From Anthracocystis setariae (lineage: Eukaryota > Basidiomycota > Ustilaginomycetes > Ustilaginales > Ustilaginaceae), in NCBI GenBank assembly GCA_928724745.1, contig CAKMXJ010000018.1, forward strand, positions 546,867 through 610,866: DNA of 64,000 bases, written 5' to 3'. The translations under genes were made by a program, and so were the position numbers. Positions 38,414 through 48,744 of this stretch are shown here, piece after piece. Below the pieces are notes generated by a model, which saw only the letters and a program-made list of their open reading frames with translations, was not told the origin of the DNA and made no database searches. Numbering within the stretch: position 1 is the first letter of the stretch; every line of letters starts with the position of its first letter.

Positions 38414-39710
38414 CAAGATTGAGAGCTAGCTCAAAGGGGTTTTCTGGAAGCTTTGGAAGCGTACGTAGGTGAGATGAGACTGCCACTGGGAGGAGAAGAT
38501 GGTGTATTGAACTGCTTTCGAGCTACTGGTTGTTGGGTTGAAAGATTGTCTGCGAGCGAAGAGACGATGAAGTGGACCACAGTGTAAAAGAGCGTGCTGG
38601 TTGTCGTGAAAGAATGTCTTGCGATGGTTTGGTCGTCAAGGTCCTGATCCTTGTTTGCGCGCAAAGGTGTTAAGCAGCTGCTGGTTCGAGGATTGAATGG
38701 TGTTCAAGAAGAGAAAGAAACCGAAACGAGTTTGGTGTACCAATCTATCTGTTGATCAGCTTCGGTTGAACAGACGAGTGTTGGTCTCGGCTGTTCAGGC
38801 TCAAAAACAGCACTGCACCACTGCAGCTCACTGCTGCTGCTCCTCCTCCTCTGATTCGGATGTCGGAGTTTTTCTAAATTTCGAGGATTTTTTTTTTTCT
38901 CTTTCTCTTTCTTTTTTTTTGGCTTTTCTCACCACAGCTGGCTGCAGTTCAACAGCGCGTAAGGCTTGTTGTGTGAAAACAAAACAAGCTCGCGCCCCTT
39001 GTTTGGTTTTGCCAGCGCGTCGGCATGGGAGGGTGACTTGCAAGCGTGCGTGTTGGCTGCAGTCAGGGTGCGTATGTTTGTATGCGTGCATTGCTGCTGC
39101 GTTGATGATGCCACGGCTGCTGCTTCGAGAACTCAGCTGCTCCTTTGTATGCAAGATATGCGACAAATTAGACTTGATCTGCAAGCCCTGTGAGGTAGAA
39201 ATAGGAAAGAAAAAAAAAATCAATCTTGACTTCCTGTCGCCGAGCCTCACTCTGCCAGCGCGGTTTCTTCAAGAGCTTCAGCTGTCAAGGCATGATCGAT
39301 GAAGTGTGCCAAACGAAAGGGAATCGGTCGAGCAGAGATGCTGCTCAAGATTCATGGCACTTGCAATGTTGAACGAGTGCCAAGCTGGTACAGGCCTTCA
39401 GCAGCAACGTTGCTTTCTATCTAGGCACGACGAACTTGACAGTTGCGCTGGAACGCAACTCTGATCTTCCTAACTTGCATTGGATGGCATGCGAGTGGCT
39501 GGCATGAGCACGGTCATGTCTTCTCTATCCTGTCTGTTGCTTGTCTCGGCTTGGTGCGGTCCGGATCATCGATCTTCCTTCCCTATGCTTCAACGACATC
39601 GAACCATACGTTGTGTGCACTCTCCATCATGAGACGCACGAGATTAGGCTGAGATGCATATCACTTGTTTTCGTTTCTGCCCTCGAAATACTGTATATGG
39701 CGGGATCGGA
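38414..39710. other. Intergenic, no supported gene
   Basis: This includes T- and C/T-rich tracts at about 38888-38922 and an A run near 39210-39219. A 201-codon open frame at 38697-39302 has Lys/Cys/Phe-rich low-complexity sequence and no family features, so I do not call it. The left part should be the promoter and leader of the coiled-coil gene. Confidence 0.5.
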
Positions 39711-41237
39711 TCAGAGGGTGCGGCGAATACAGAACCGTGTACAGATCAGCCTCCAGGTCTCCGAGTGATCAGCGCTGCTGGTATCTGTCGCCATCATCAA
39801 ACTCACCTTGCCAACTTTGGCGGCCAAGTATCGCATCGTTCTTGTCAAGCCGGCTGTGTAGATACCCTTGAGTGATTGCGACCATGCCGGCCCTTTGACG
39901 GTCCGCGAGATCATTTGCATAAGCACCTCACCGAAATCGTCCCTCTGGACTGCTGCACGCCAGAAAGCATTCAGCGTTTCTTCTCGCTCAATGCCAGATG
40001 GCGTTCGAGGCACTGTATCCAGCGTCTTCGACAGAGAAAGCTTGAGAAAAGCGGGATCCAGATCGGGTCGGGACGTATAGTGATCCTGCACCTTTTGGCG
40101 CAAGCATCGAGGCAACCTGGCAGCATACGAGGCTCGCGTCGAGACCGAGTCATCCTGCACAATCTTGAAGCGATTCTCTCTGACTTCCTCCACTGAAACT
40201 GTCCCGAGACTGCGCATCAGTCCAGCGTAGAGTCTTCGAAACTCTTCGCGCTGGTTGACAACAATGTTGCGTACCTTGTTCGAGTTTTCACCGCCGGGTA
40301 CCGACATTCGAAAGTCGCCAGTATAACTGAGCGACGCGATCCGCGTGTATAGCTCCACCTCGCTGAACTCTTTCGGAAGCAGTAAAAGAGCAGTCCGCAG
40401 CGCTGAGGCGAGGTTGACCTGCTGGGCCAGGCGTACTCTAGCATCCGATGTAACCAGTGCCACCGGCTTGTGCATCCTTCCACTGACATAGAGCGTTTCC
40501 CAGTCGAGCAGGTCCGTGCAGAGGTCATCGACGCTGATGATGCCGTATTTCACCAACTCGTCCTCCAGCGCGACGTAGGGATTGTACCAAATCTTGGCTC
40601 CTCTTTGCTGAACTAAACCGATTCCGATGCCTCCCAGCAGCCGGCTCAGCGTCGAGTAATGGCGGGGATGCTGCGCCATGTTGAGCGAGTGCCAATGCTG
40701 AGGATGTGTCACAGCGAAGATGAAGTCGATCATCTTTTTGCCGTCTTTGGTTGCCGGTCGCTTCGAATGCTCGGGCCCCGCCTCTTTCTGCGAAAAGACA
40801 CCTGACCCATAGGCAAAAGCAAACCGTACGGGTGTATCGAAACACGCAAGGATGTTGTGCAAGCGCCGGCTGGTGTCGTCTGACACGGGCACAAGCTGAT
40901 TCGATCCGAATGATGGCGGAAAGGAAGATGGTGGGAATGGTGTTTGTGAGACGGGGTTCAAGGGCACAAATCGACGAGGCTCTTCCGAGCTTGTAGAGGT
41001 CCTGTTGGACGAGGTCGAAAACGATCTGTGTACAATCGAAGCGGATGTTGACCGAGTCGTAATTCGAGATCGTCTCGATCGATGAGATGTGCTCACCAAA
41101 GAGCTTACTATTGAGGTCGACGAACCGGCATGCACTGACGCAAGCTGCGAGGTATGCTTGAGACGCCGACGGACAGCCCTAGACGACCTTGGCAGCATCG
41201 GATGAAATAGGCAATTCCGCGGCGCAATAGACTGCAT
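39711..41237 (-). CDS. TAM41: Mitochondrial CDP-diacylglycerol synthase Tam41
   Basis: 508 aa from the ATG at 41237. The first about 80 residues are Arg/Ser-rich, a mitochondrial presequence. The nucleotidyltransferase-like core is clear: FAYGSGVFSQ, then KMIDFIFAVTHPQHWHSLNM, HPRHYS, KIWYNPYV and KYGIIS, followed by RTALLLLP and LSYTGDFRM. It makes CDP-diacylglycerol for cardiolipin synthesis at the inner mitochondrial membrane. Family proteins end soon after a WSQSLKGIYTAG-type segment. Here a GTGAGT follows LAAKVGK (at about 39800), so the last about 30 codons may be intron read-through and the true C-terminus could lie in another short exon. Confidence 0.9.
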   Translation of the reverse strand: MQSIAPRNCLFHPMLPRSSRAVRRRLKHTSQLASVHAGSSTSIVSSLVSTSHRSRRSRITTRSTSASIVHRSFSTSSNRTSTSSEEPRRFVPLNPVSQTPFPPSSFPPSFGSNQLVPVSDDTSRRLHNILACFDTPVRFAFAYGSGVFSQKEAGPEHSKRPATKDGKKMIDFIFAVTHPQHWHSLNMAQHPRHYSTLSRLLGGIGIGLVQQRGAKIWYNPYVALEDELVKYGIISVDDLCTDLLDWETLYVSGRMHKPVALVTSDARVRLAQQVNLASALRTALLLLPKEFSEVELYTRIASLSYTGDFRMSVPGGENSNKVRNIVVNQREEFRRLYAGLMRSLGTVSVEEVRENRFKIVQDDSVSTRASYAARLPRCLRQKVQDHYTSRPDLDPAFLKLSLSKTLDTVPRTPSGIEREETLNAFWRAAVQRDDFGEVLMQMISRTVKGPAWSQSLKGIYTAGLTRTMRYLAAKVGKVSLMMATDTSSADHSETWRLICTRFCIRRTL

Positions 41238-41663
41238 GATGATCAAGATTCGACGACCAAGTCGGGCAACTCGATATTGATCAGATCTGAAGACGAGAGG
41301 TAGATGGGTAGGACGCTTTGAGAGGCAGGATTTGTCCGCATCGACAGGCTGACGAAACGTTTCACAAAGAAGATTTGTCCGCAAAGGCACCGACAGCGTT
41401 CGCGACGCCCGGAATTTGAACAAAAAGGTCGATCGTCCTCCACATTTTCAATTTGGCCGCGATGACCGGCGAGAACAACTTGACGGTGCGAATCCGCTTC
41501 TACTATGTAAGTCAGTTGCCCGCCCGATCTGAGGCTCTCACACGATGCTGCCGAGTCTCTCACCCGCTCCTTCCTTCTTTGGCGCCAGAAAGTATTAGGA
41601 TCACCAATGAAGCGGGTCTGTTGTGGCAAGTGGTTGTGATCAATGGTTATTGCAATTCAATTG

Positions 41664-42445
41664 CTAATCGGAAAGAGGCGGAGGAATTGAGTCAGGGTCG
41701 ACTGCATCCTCGTCGTCGTCCTCTTCCGCATCTGGATCCTGTACAATAGGCTGCGATACCGAAGCTATAAAGCGTAGCGGTAGAGCAGACAGAACGCATC
41801 GTAGATACGAGTCCAGAGATTCAAGCAAGAACATATGCAAGTCGGTTGGAACACCAGGCGGAACAAGCGTACCAAGGGAGGGATAAGAAGGTCAGAAGGG
41901 GGCCCAATCATAAGCAACGTTTGCTTTGTTCTGTCTGGCAAAAACTTACATGCTCCTTGTGCCCGAAAACCAACGCAAACGGCGTCCGAGTCCTTCAAGC
42001 CGGCCTTTCGCACAGTGGTGTCTGACTGTGTCACATCATGGTCGAGCGGCATAAAGATGGTCATGCCCTCGACAGCGTCGCTGCCCGTGCTTCCAGCGAC
42101 GAAAAGACCGATGTCACGCTCCGGATCCATCTCGTGCCAGCTTGGATACGATTTGCCGTCTGCTTGTGAGAATGGTGGAAGAGACGAGAGCTCTGGCTGG
42201 TTGGTCGCTTGCACTGCCGAGAGAAAGTCATCCTTGACCGATGAGAGTGTGGTAGAGGGTCGACATGAGAAGAACAGCGTAGTCTTGTGATATTTCAGCC
42301 GCAATACAAGGGCGTCCTTGCTCTGCGCCAAAGATTCGGGCTGAATTGAGCCAAGAGTAAGCAGGCGAACCGTCAAACGTCGTCAGTCGTCAGTCGTCAG
42401 AATCGATCGAGCATGCCGTCAAGCGTATTTGAATGAGCTTACCAT
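41664..42445 (-). CDS. Conserved-looking 164-aa protein, unknown function (ATG-only first exon)
   Basis: Proposed exons: 42445-42443 (the ATG alone), 42340-41950 and 41764-41664, with introns of 102 bp (GTAAGC...TTCAG) and 185 bp (GTAAGT...TATAG). The joins keep one frame and give 164 aa. The first part (LVLRLKYHKTTLFFSCRPST, then SSVKDDFLSAVQ) resembles a beta-grasp or ubiquitin-like strand-helix pattern. A middle DIGLFVAG...FMPLD segment follows, and the tail is acidic (QDPDAEEDDDEDAVDPDSIP). The longer frame starting with TTG at 42376 has no ATG, which is why the spliced start was chosen. Function unknown; the ubiquitin-like reading is a guess from pattern only. Confidence 0.62.
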
Positions 42446-43014
42446 GACGATCCCTTCTGCTTACTTCGAGCAGCTCGGCAGAGAGGGCGATTCGGAACAG
42501 GCGGGAGACGGAAGGGAAAGTCGACGGTGTAGGTACTTAGAGATGAGCTTAGTGCGTGATGAGATTGAGAAGGTGTTACGCCGATGCGCAACCTCTCGCG
42601 CGAGACATTATCGCGCGAGCCCATTCACATGCCTTCGGCATGTGTAATGCATACAGTTATACACAGCTGGTCTGTATATAGACTCACATCGTCGTCGTTC
42701 ACTCCTTCTTGGTAATGATCATCTTGTTATCGTATGCCACCGTGTGTGTGTACGTGTAACATTGGTAGCTTCTGTAGTTACATCCGCGACATTCGATCCT
42801 CAACCTCCTCACCAAGCACTAAACACCTCTCGCATAACCTACTCCGATTCCGATCGGTTCCCTCTTCACCATAGTTCCTAGGTACGTCACCAGAGCGTCA
42901 GGTGGTCCTCTCGAAGAAGGTCTCGACTCCCCTGATCAACTGTTGAAGTCGAGACGCCGCCTAGCCGTCACGGACAACACTTGGTCTACGCCAGCGACGT
43001 CTATCGTTCCGAGT
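42446..43014. other. Upstream region of the first gypsy element (probable LTR, boundaries not found)
   Basis: It contains a 10-bp palindrome CTCGCGCGAG at about 42595 and a hairpin CACATGCC-TTC-GGCATGTG at 42627-42645. After that comes a stretch with TATATAG (42675) that could be LTR promoter sequence. I could not find the matching second LTR or a clean primer-binding site. No gene. Confidence 0.35.
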
Positions 43015-44229
43015 ATGCCCGATAACGCCTCCCCTCCTCCTCCTGGCGCGCATACAGCGTCCAGTACCTCACCTTCAACCGAGCTTCCACCCAATTCTGG
43101 CGCGGAATCTATGCCCGTTTGGGCTCAGGCTCTCGTTGAACAAGCCTCCGCCACTCAACGCCTTCTTGAGTTGCTCATCGCCAAGCAATCGGCTCCACCG
43201 GTCCAGCATTCAACCTATGGATCTGACCGTGGACCCATGGGACGAACTCACTCAATGCCCCCTCAAGGTACCAAGCTGGGCGATCATCCTTTTTGCTCTC
43301 CTCCCCCGCACCTTATGGGACGGGAAAGAGCCCTTAAGCCTGACGAGATCGCGATCTTCAACCCGACCAACGGTGATGACGTCGAAGTCTTTTGTCGTCG
43401 CATCAAGGACATGGCGATCGCTAAGGGCTACGCCGCCGTTTGCGAAGTATTGCCTCAATGCTTGCGCTCTACTGCCACCGAATGGTATACGAACCTAGAG
43501 GAAGACGAACACGTCCTTCTGCGCTCCAGCCCCGAGGCTTGGACTCGTCTCTTGCGCTCCCGTTTCGGTATCAGCGTGACGGAAGCTCATAACGCTCTTG
43601 GTACCCTTCGTTACGACATCAATACCGACTACCACGCATATCACGAGCGCAAGGTTCGTCTCGCCCGCATCGCTGGCATTCATTCTCCGGAACTGGTCGT
43701 TCAGCATATCTTCGCTGGTCTACCTTTCGAGATGCGCAATGCCCTGGCCAGTTGTCTCGAGGGCCCTGACGCCGGTGACCTCAACCTTTTCCGCCGTCGC
43801 TGCCTCGCCCAACGCTCTACCCTCCTTTCTCGTCGCAGTGATCAGCGCACCGGTCCTGCTCCTCGAGGTTCGGCCTTACCTCAACCTACCGCTCCGGGCG
43901 CTATTCAACGTTCGTCCACTCCGCAACGGGCTCTGGCTGACCGTTCAGTTCAGCGTCCTCCTCCTCGCCCTTGTCGCCACTGCAACGGTCCGCACTGGGA
44001 CAGCGACTGTCCCAAGTCGTCCAAACCAGCAGCCCGCCTTCCGCCCGCTATCGCTGCACATCACGCGGACACTGGAATCTTCGACGAGAACGCCTATGCC
44101 GAGCTCGATTATCAGCGCCTGGAACACGTCCACGCTATCAACAGTGCCGTTTCCTCCGACACTGAAACGGCACCGGAGCTCTCTCATTCCCCCGACATTT
44201 CCGCGGACGACTCATTTGGCTCAGTCTAG
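43015..44229 (+). CDS. Ty3/gypsy Gag polyprotein
   Basis: 404 aa from the first in-frame ATG to a TAG at 44227-44229. The N-terminus is Pro/Ser-rich. The middle is a retrotransposon gag capsid domain (FNPTNGDDVEVFCRRIKDMA, TATEWYTNLEEDE, AWTRLLRSRFG, AGLPFEMRNAL). Near the C-terminus is a zinc knuckle CRHCNGPHWDSDC (CX2CX3HX4C, one residue shorter than the usual CX4H). The pol frame continues in the same reading frame after the single stop. The capsid packages element RNA. Confidence 0.88.
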   Translation: MPDNASPPPPGAHTASSTSPSTELPPNSGAESMPVWAQALVEQASATQRLLELLIAKQSAPPVQHSTYGSDRGPMGRTHSMPPQGTKLGDHPFCSPPPHLMGRERALKPDEIAIFNPTNGDDVEVFCRRIKDMAIAKGYAAVCEVLPQCLRSTATEWYTNLEEDEHVLLRSSPEAWTRLLRSRFGISVTEAHNALGTLRYDINTDYHAYHERKVRLARIAGIHSPELVVQHIFAGLPFEMRNALASCLEGPDAGDLNLFRRRCLAQRSTLLSRRSDQRTGPAPRGSALPQPTAPGAIQRSSTPQRALADRSVQRPPPRPCRHCNGPHWDSDCPKSSKPAARLPPAIAAHHADTGIFDENAYAELDYQRLEHVHAINSAVSSDTETAPELSHSPDISADDSFGSV

Positions 44230-45756
44230 GGACTCGCGGAGGGGTTGGTTTCACCGCCTCCTCCACCCGAAGCGCCTCCCGAAGCGCCACCTAACCCTCC
44301 CTTCGTGGGGCTTACTCAGACGTCGGGTTACCCGATCCTTATCGACGCCACCGCCACGCCTACTACATTCCAGCTCTCCCCTACATATCTCCGCCTTCAC
44401 GTTGGTCCCCCAGGTCAACCTGCCTTCAAGGCATGCCTCGATACCGGCTCTTCCGTTTCTCTCATCGACCAGCAAACCCTCACCTTGTTTCAGCACGAAG
44501 TCTCGCCTAGCGAAACCGTTATATACACAGCTAGTACGCCGACCAAGGTTCTCGGCGTCACCACCATCGCTCTTCACATTCCCTGCATCAACGGTCACCT
44601 AGCGCGCTCTAAGGTGAAATGTTTTATTGTTCCCTCGCTTGGCCCTCGTCTGATCTTAGGAATGGATTTCGTGCTTGCTCATGGCATTCTGTACGACGCT
44701 ATTAAGAGTGTTGTCACGTTACAGTCCTGTGGTCTCCGAGCGTCCGTGGCAGCCGTTGCAAAGCCTACAGCCGCGATCGTCGCCCACGTCGCCACACCCC
44801 CAACAGCAGCAGTTCTCGCCCCCGACATGCGCGCTCCGCCAGACATGGACGAGTACGCTCTTCCCTTCACGGTCGTTCCCGATCAACCGCACTCCGACGC
44901 GCTTCCTACCTTTGACGACCATGTCACCGATGCCTTCCGGCAACGTTTCCTTCAGATCTTCGCGCAGTTCCCCGACATCTGGCGTCCCGGACTTGGTCTC
45001 CTCAAAACAGGCGAGGCTATGCGGCTGCCTTCGAAACAACTCGACGCCAATCCTCGTATGTTTAAACCGCGTCTTTACCGGGTCTCTCCTCGCGACCGCA
45101 AGGCTATAGATGAGGTTTTCGACGAGTTGACTCGCCAAGGCCGCCTTTCCCCCGCTCCGCCTGGTACCGCCTGCGGCTGGCCGGTTTTCGTGGTGTATCG
45201 CAATGGGAAGCCTCGGCCCGTAGTCGACCTCCGTAAGCTCAATGAGGTTGTCGAGCCTGACGCTTATCCTTTGCCGCCACCGGATGATCTCCGAGAGCGC
45301 CTCGCGGGCGCCAAGTACATCACGACGTTCGACCTGCGGAAGGCTTTCTACCAAATGCCCCTGCACGTCGATGATCGATGGAAAGCGACGGTCCTCACGC
45401 ACCGGGGTCAGGAGACTCTCTCTTGCACGATCATGGGACAATCGAGATCGGTTGCGTTCCTGCAACGGGTTCTGACGGACGCCTTCCGCCAAGCAGGCTT
45501 GGCCGAAGCCACGTTCGTCTATGTGGATGACTTCGGTATTCGCTCCGACTCTCTCGAGGCACACGAGTCTCACGTCGCAGCCTTGCTCACCGTCATTCGC
45601 GATCTCGGCCTTACCTTAGCGCAAGACAAAGCACACGTCGCTCGAACCGAAGTGTCAGCGGTCGGGCGCCTGGTAAATAGGCCGAACTGGTTTCGAGAGC
45701 GGTGCGATCCTGCGGGGCTGGGCCGCCGAGTTTGTGATACGCGCCTGTGCAACTGA
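44230..45756 (+). pseudogene. Ty3/gypsy Pol, truncated after reverse transcriptase
   Basis: Open in the same frame as gag directly after its TAG. No ATG occurs before the protease, so expression would need read-through. It has an aspartic protease (FKACLDTGSSVSLID, then LILGMDFVLAHG) and a reverse transcriptase with YRVSPRDRKAIDE, RPVVDLRKLNEVVEPDAYPL, TFDLRKAFYQMPL and the catalytic YVDDFG. The primer-grip region reads IMGQSRSVAFLQRVLTDAF rather than the common FGLxNAPxxFQ. Similarity stops near 45660, so RNase H and integrase are missing. The element is dead or rearranged. Confidence 0.85.
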
Positions 45757-46908
45757 GAAGTACGAGGTGGGTTGCGCAGGTACGCCGGCGGCCCGATGAA
45801 GACTATTAAGCCGCACTCGATTGCGCAGCGGCGGAGTGTGAGTTTCTCGACCGCGTTCGTCCTATTACCGACTGACGCTGTTGGCGCTCCGTTCAGAGGT
45901 AGCACGGCGTACTCAGTATTACGGTGTGTTAGCTTGGTGTCCCGCGAGCGCTCTTGACGAGACAAGAAGCTGTTTAGATGATTAGGTGAACACTGGGAGT
46001 GATCACCAAGCTGTTAGAGAGACGGCTAAGAGCCTGCCGTCTCGGTGACAGCGTGTAAGCAGCGTTTACGCGCTGCGGTGTCGGTACACGTACCGACGAG
46101 GACTAGCTGTTCTCCGACTTGAACGGAGGCACGCGAGGAAGCTGCAATGCTACTGTATTGCAACTTACTACTAGTTACTGGAATGATCGTGAAGACGTCG
46201 TTAAGAATAGATACTGAGCTGAAGACTGTGTTTGTAAGAAGTAGAGTGGATGAGGAGCTCATCCACTACGAGCCAGACGAGGAGACCTTAAGTAAGACCG
46301 CTCGCAGCCCCTATGGCACGGCTGGTCCGGTGCTAGCCTATTGTCTAGCTGCACGGCCTGCATGTGCGCTTGAGCTGTCCGTGATACCACCAGCTGATCG
46401 CCTCCAGGCCTCTGAGAGCGCCGGATATGGTGTCCCTTGACTGTTGATCACCTTGAGATAGTCTCGTCGCGATCCGGCGTCTCTGCGGAGTCGAACGGCT
46501 GCGATCTGATCCGTATGAGGCAACGCGGCTGAGAGAGACGCTCTGGGCCGCGCTTACATCGAGAGCGGCCGAGAAGGTGTTTCTCCACCGCACTGACTTC
46601 ATCGCCCGTGGCAATCGTTAATGCTAAATGCGCTACACTTCAGGCAGCTTACCGTGTCTTGCCCAATGTGAGGGCGGCCGAACAAGAGTCTCTAAGCCGC
46701 GCTTGCACCGAAAGCGGCCGGAACTCGAGTTTTCCGCCGCCTCAGTTCCGCCGCCTGTAACATTACCCCCCTTCCGAGAACCGAGCTCCTGCAAGGTGAA
46801 ATGAAATGGGCTGCGCATCTTCCAGCCGCTATGAGCTCGTCGGCGGCTGAGTGATGAGGCTACTGAGCTGCCATCACCATCTACAACCCCTTCGTCGTCG
46901 CAAGCAAT
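45757..46908. other. Rearranged repeat-rich region
   Basis: 1.15 kb between the broken pol and the next gene. No supported gene. Two diverged direct copies of a GC-rich segment of about 70 bp (CTCT..GCCGCGCTT.C...GCGGCCG) lie at about 46524-46592 and 46670-46741. It may include LTR remnants, but no boundary can be fixed. Confidence 0.45.
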
Positions 46909-48535
46909 ATGGCGCCCAAAAGGAAGACATCGACTGCTCCTGCCGCCCCCTCTCGTCGGTCGGCTCGACTCGCCAAGGCGCCGGCTGACGCAGATATCCT
47001 TCCCGACCCATCGTCCAGCACCAATCCGGCTCCAGAGGCATCTACCAGCGCCACCACGCCCGCCGTCGTTATCGCTGCCGATGCTGCTGTAGATGCGCCC
47101 AACCCCATGGTTGCGCCTGCTGTTGCTGCCCCCTCCGATGCAGTGGCCGTGACTGCCGCTGCTGATACATCGAACTCCGTGGCTGTCGCTGCTGTTGCTG
47201 CCGCTCCCGGCGCCGTGGCTATTACTGCGGTCGCTACCTCTCCCGACGCCGCTGCGACGCCTGTTAGTGTTGCTGAACCGGTCGCCGTGACCTCTCCACA
47301 GGTCCGGATTCGTTTACCACTGGAACCATTGTTCCTCGGCCCCTCGCCACGATTGCCGTTATCGAGTGGGTCGATCTCACCGCCTCGCTCTCCGGTTTAC
47401 GTCCGTTCGTCGCCAGAGTTGTATGTACCCTCTTCCCCCCCTTTGCGGTCTCTTACTTCTCCAGAGAGGTTTACGGCCGAGGAGTTGCGTGCGATGACGA
47501 GCGCGCAGCTTCACGAGCATGGCTTGACTCCAGCCTCCCCCGTGGGACTTTGTTCGCCGACTTATGGCGCTCTTGCGGTCGAGCCTGCTGTTCCGGGGCG
47601 CGCCGTCACACCTGTGGACGCCTGGGAGTCTTCCAACCGCCGAACGCCGGATCTTGGCCCGCCACTGGGATCGCCCGGCCGCCATACGCCCGAGATCGGC
47701 CCGCCGCCTATTCGTCGAGCCGAAGACGTGGTGCCGCAACGCGCAGGTCCACGTAAACCCACTCTGGTCGAAATGCTGGAGTGGACGGAGCGATTCACTG
47801 CCCCTGCGCTGCTTATCGCGATCGTAAATAGGGCCTGGGACCGCGAGTGGCGTCTCGACGACGCTGGCACAGTCTGGTTGCATCGAACGATGGTGCGCCG
47901 CTTGACCGAAGGTAGTTCGCCGTGGCCGAACTATAGCTGCCAGCACTGTGCGGATCTAGATGTGCCGTAAGTATTGCTCTTGATGTGTGTGGCTTGGGCG
48001 GCACTGACCCTCTGCTTCTTCTTGTGGTTGTAACAGATGCTTTTCGGTCACTTATGGGGATCCAACTGGGCCTCGTCCCCGTCCTGCGGCTTCATCGTGC
48101 TGCCATTGTCTGACGAGCAAGAAGAAATGCGGCGGCCGCACGATCTGGCGCGCCACACGCCACGAATACGTTGGCGATAGCCCTTACGCGACGTTGGGCA
48201 CGAACGAGCGGGCTGTGGTGCGTGCCCACCTCTCGTATCCTGGTGGTCTTGGCTTGGGTGCCGTGCGTCGTCGTGATCGTCTGGTGGACTGGTTCAAGGA
48301 GCGATCTTTCCACCTCGACGCTCGCGATGCCTTCTCGGCGGAGGGCACAATCGGAACGCAGGTGCGTGAGACCCTGGCGCGATACTATCGCGAGAACCGC
48401 TCCTTGCTCGGCCAGTACCTGCCGTGCGAGGTCATGGAGGAAGAGCCGAACTTCGAAGGTCTTGGCTGGTTCGTGGATAGCCGTGGCGACGACGAGGAGG
48501 AGGTGCGATACCACCGCCCTGAGATCTTCCGTTAG
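46909..48535 (+). CDS. Cys-motif protein in retrotransposon region, unknown function, 518 aa
   Basis: Exons 46909-47966 and 48037-48535 (70-bp GTAAGT...AACAG intron) give 518 aa. The N-terminus MAPKRKTSTAP...RRSARLAK is basic and may be a nuclear signal. It is followed by about 100 residues of Ala/Val/Pro low complexity, then Ser/Pro/Arg-rich sequence with repeated S-P-G-R-H-T-P-type motifs. The intron lies between two halves of a Cys motif pair: CQHCADLDVPC and CCHCLTSKKKC, both CX2CX6C. I recall similar CX2CX6C...CX2CX3KKKC pairs in basidiomycete proteins near retroelements (recollection, not checked). The C-terminus is helical and acidic. It could be a cellular gene trapped here, a retroelement passenger, or a domesticated product. 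Confidence 0.7.
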
Positions 48536-48744
48536 TCTTCACCTAACAATTGATGTCGTTCCTGTTGTCTTGTGCTTGAGAACTTTGTGAGTTGGTCGTG
48601 ATGTCTTGAGATGTGAACAAAGAATGTGGACGTGTGGCGACGGTTGTCTACGGCGGCCGATTAAATTACCAACGAGCCGCGGTCGCGTCACAGCGGCTGA
48701 GTGACCCGCACCGAGCCGCCGAATTATTAAGCGCGGCTGGACAG
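48536..48744. other. 3' flank of the chromovirus, possible LTR remnant
   Basis: 209 bp between convergent genes. It contains GC-rich GCGGCCG/GCGGCTGAGTGA sequence similar to pieces at 46.55-46.86 kb. No polypurine tract or LTR start was identified. Confidence 0.35.

Noticed and set aside
38697..39302. 201-codon open frame
   Set aside because: Lys/Cys/Phe low complexity over poly(T) and C/T tracts, no homology features, poor fit with neighbouring codon use.
41462..41749. Possible small plus-strand gene starting MTGENNLTVRIRFYY with a GTAAGT after it
   Set aside because: No acceptor gives a sensible continuation, and the stretch overlaps the leader of TAM41 and the 3' end of the 164-aa gene.
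45570..45965. 131-codon minus-strand frame across the broken pol end
   Set aside because: Arg/Ser-rich antisense of pol and junk. No features.
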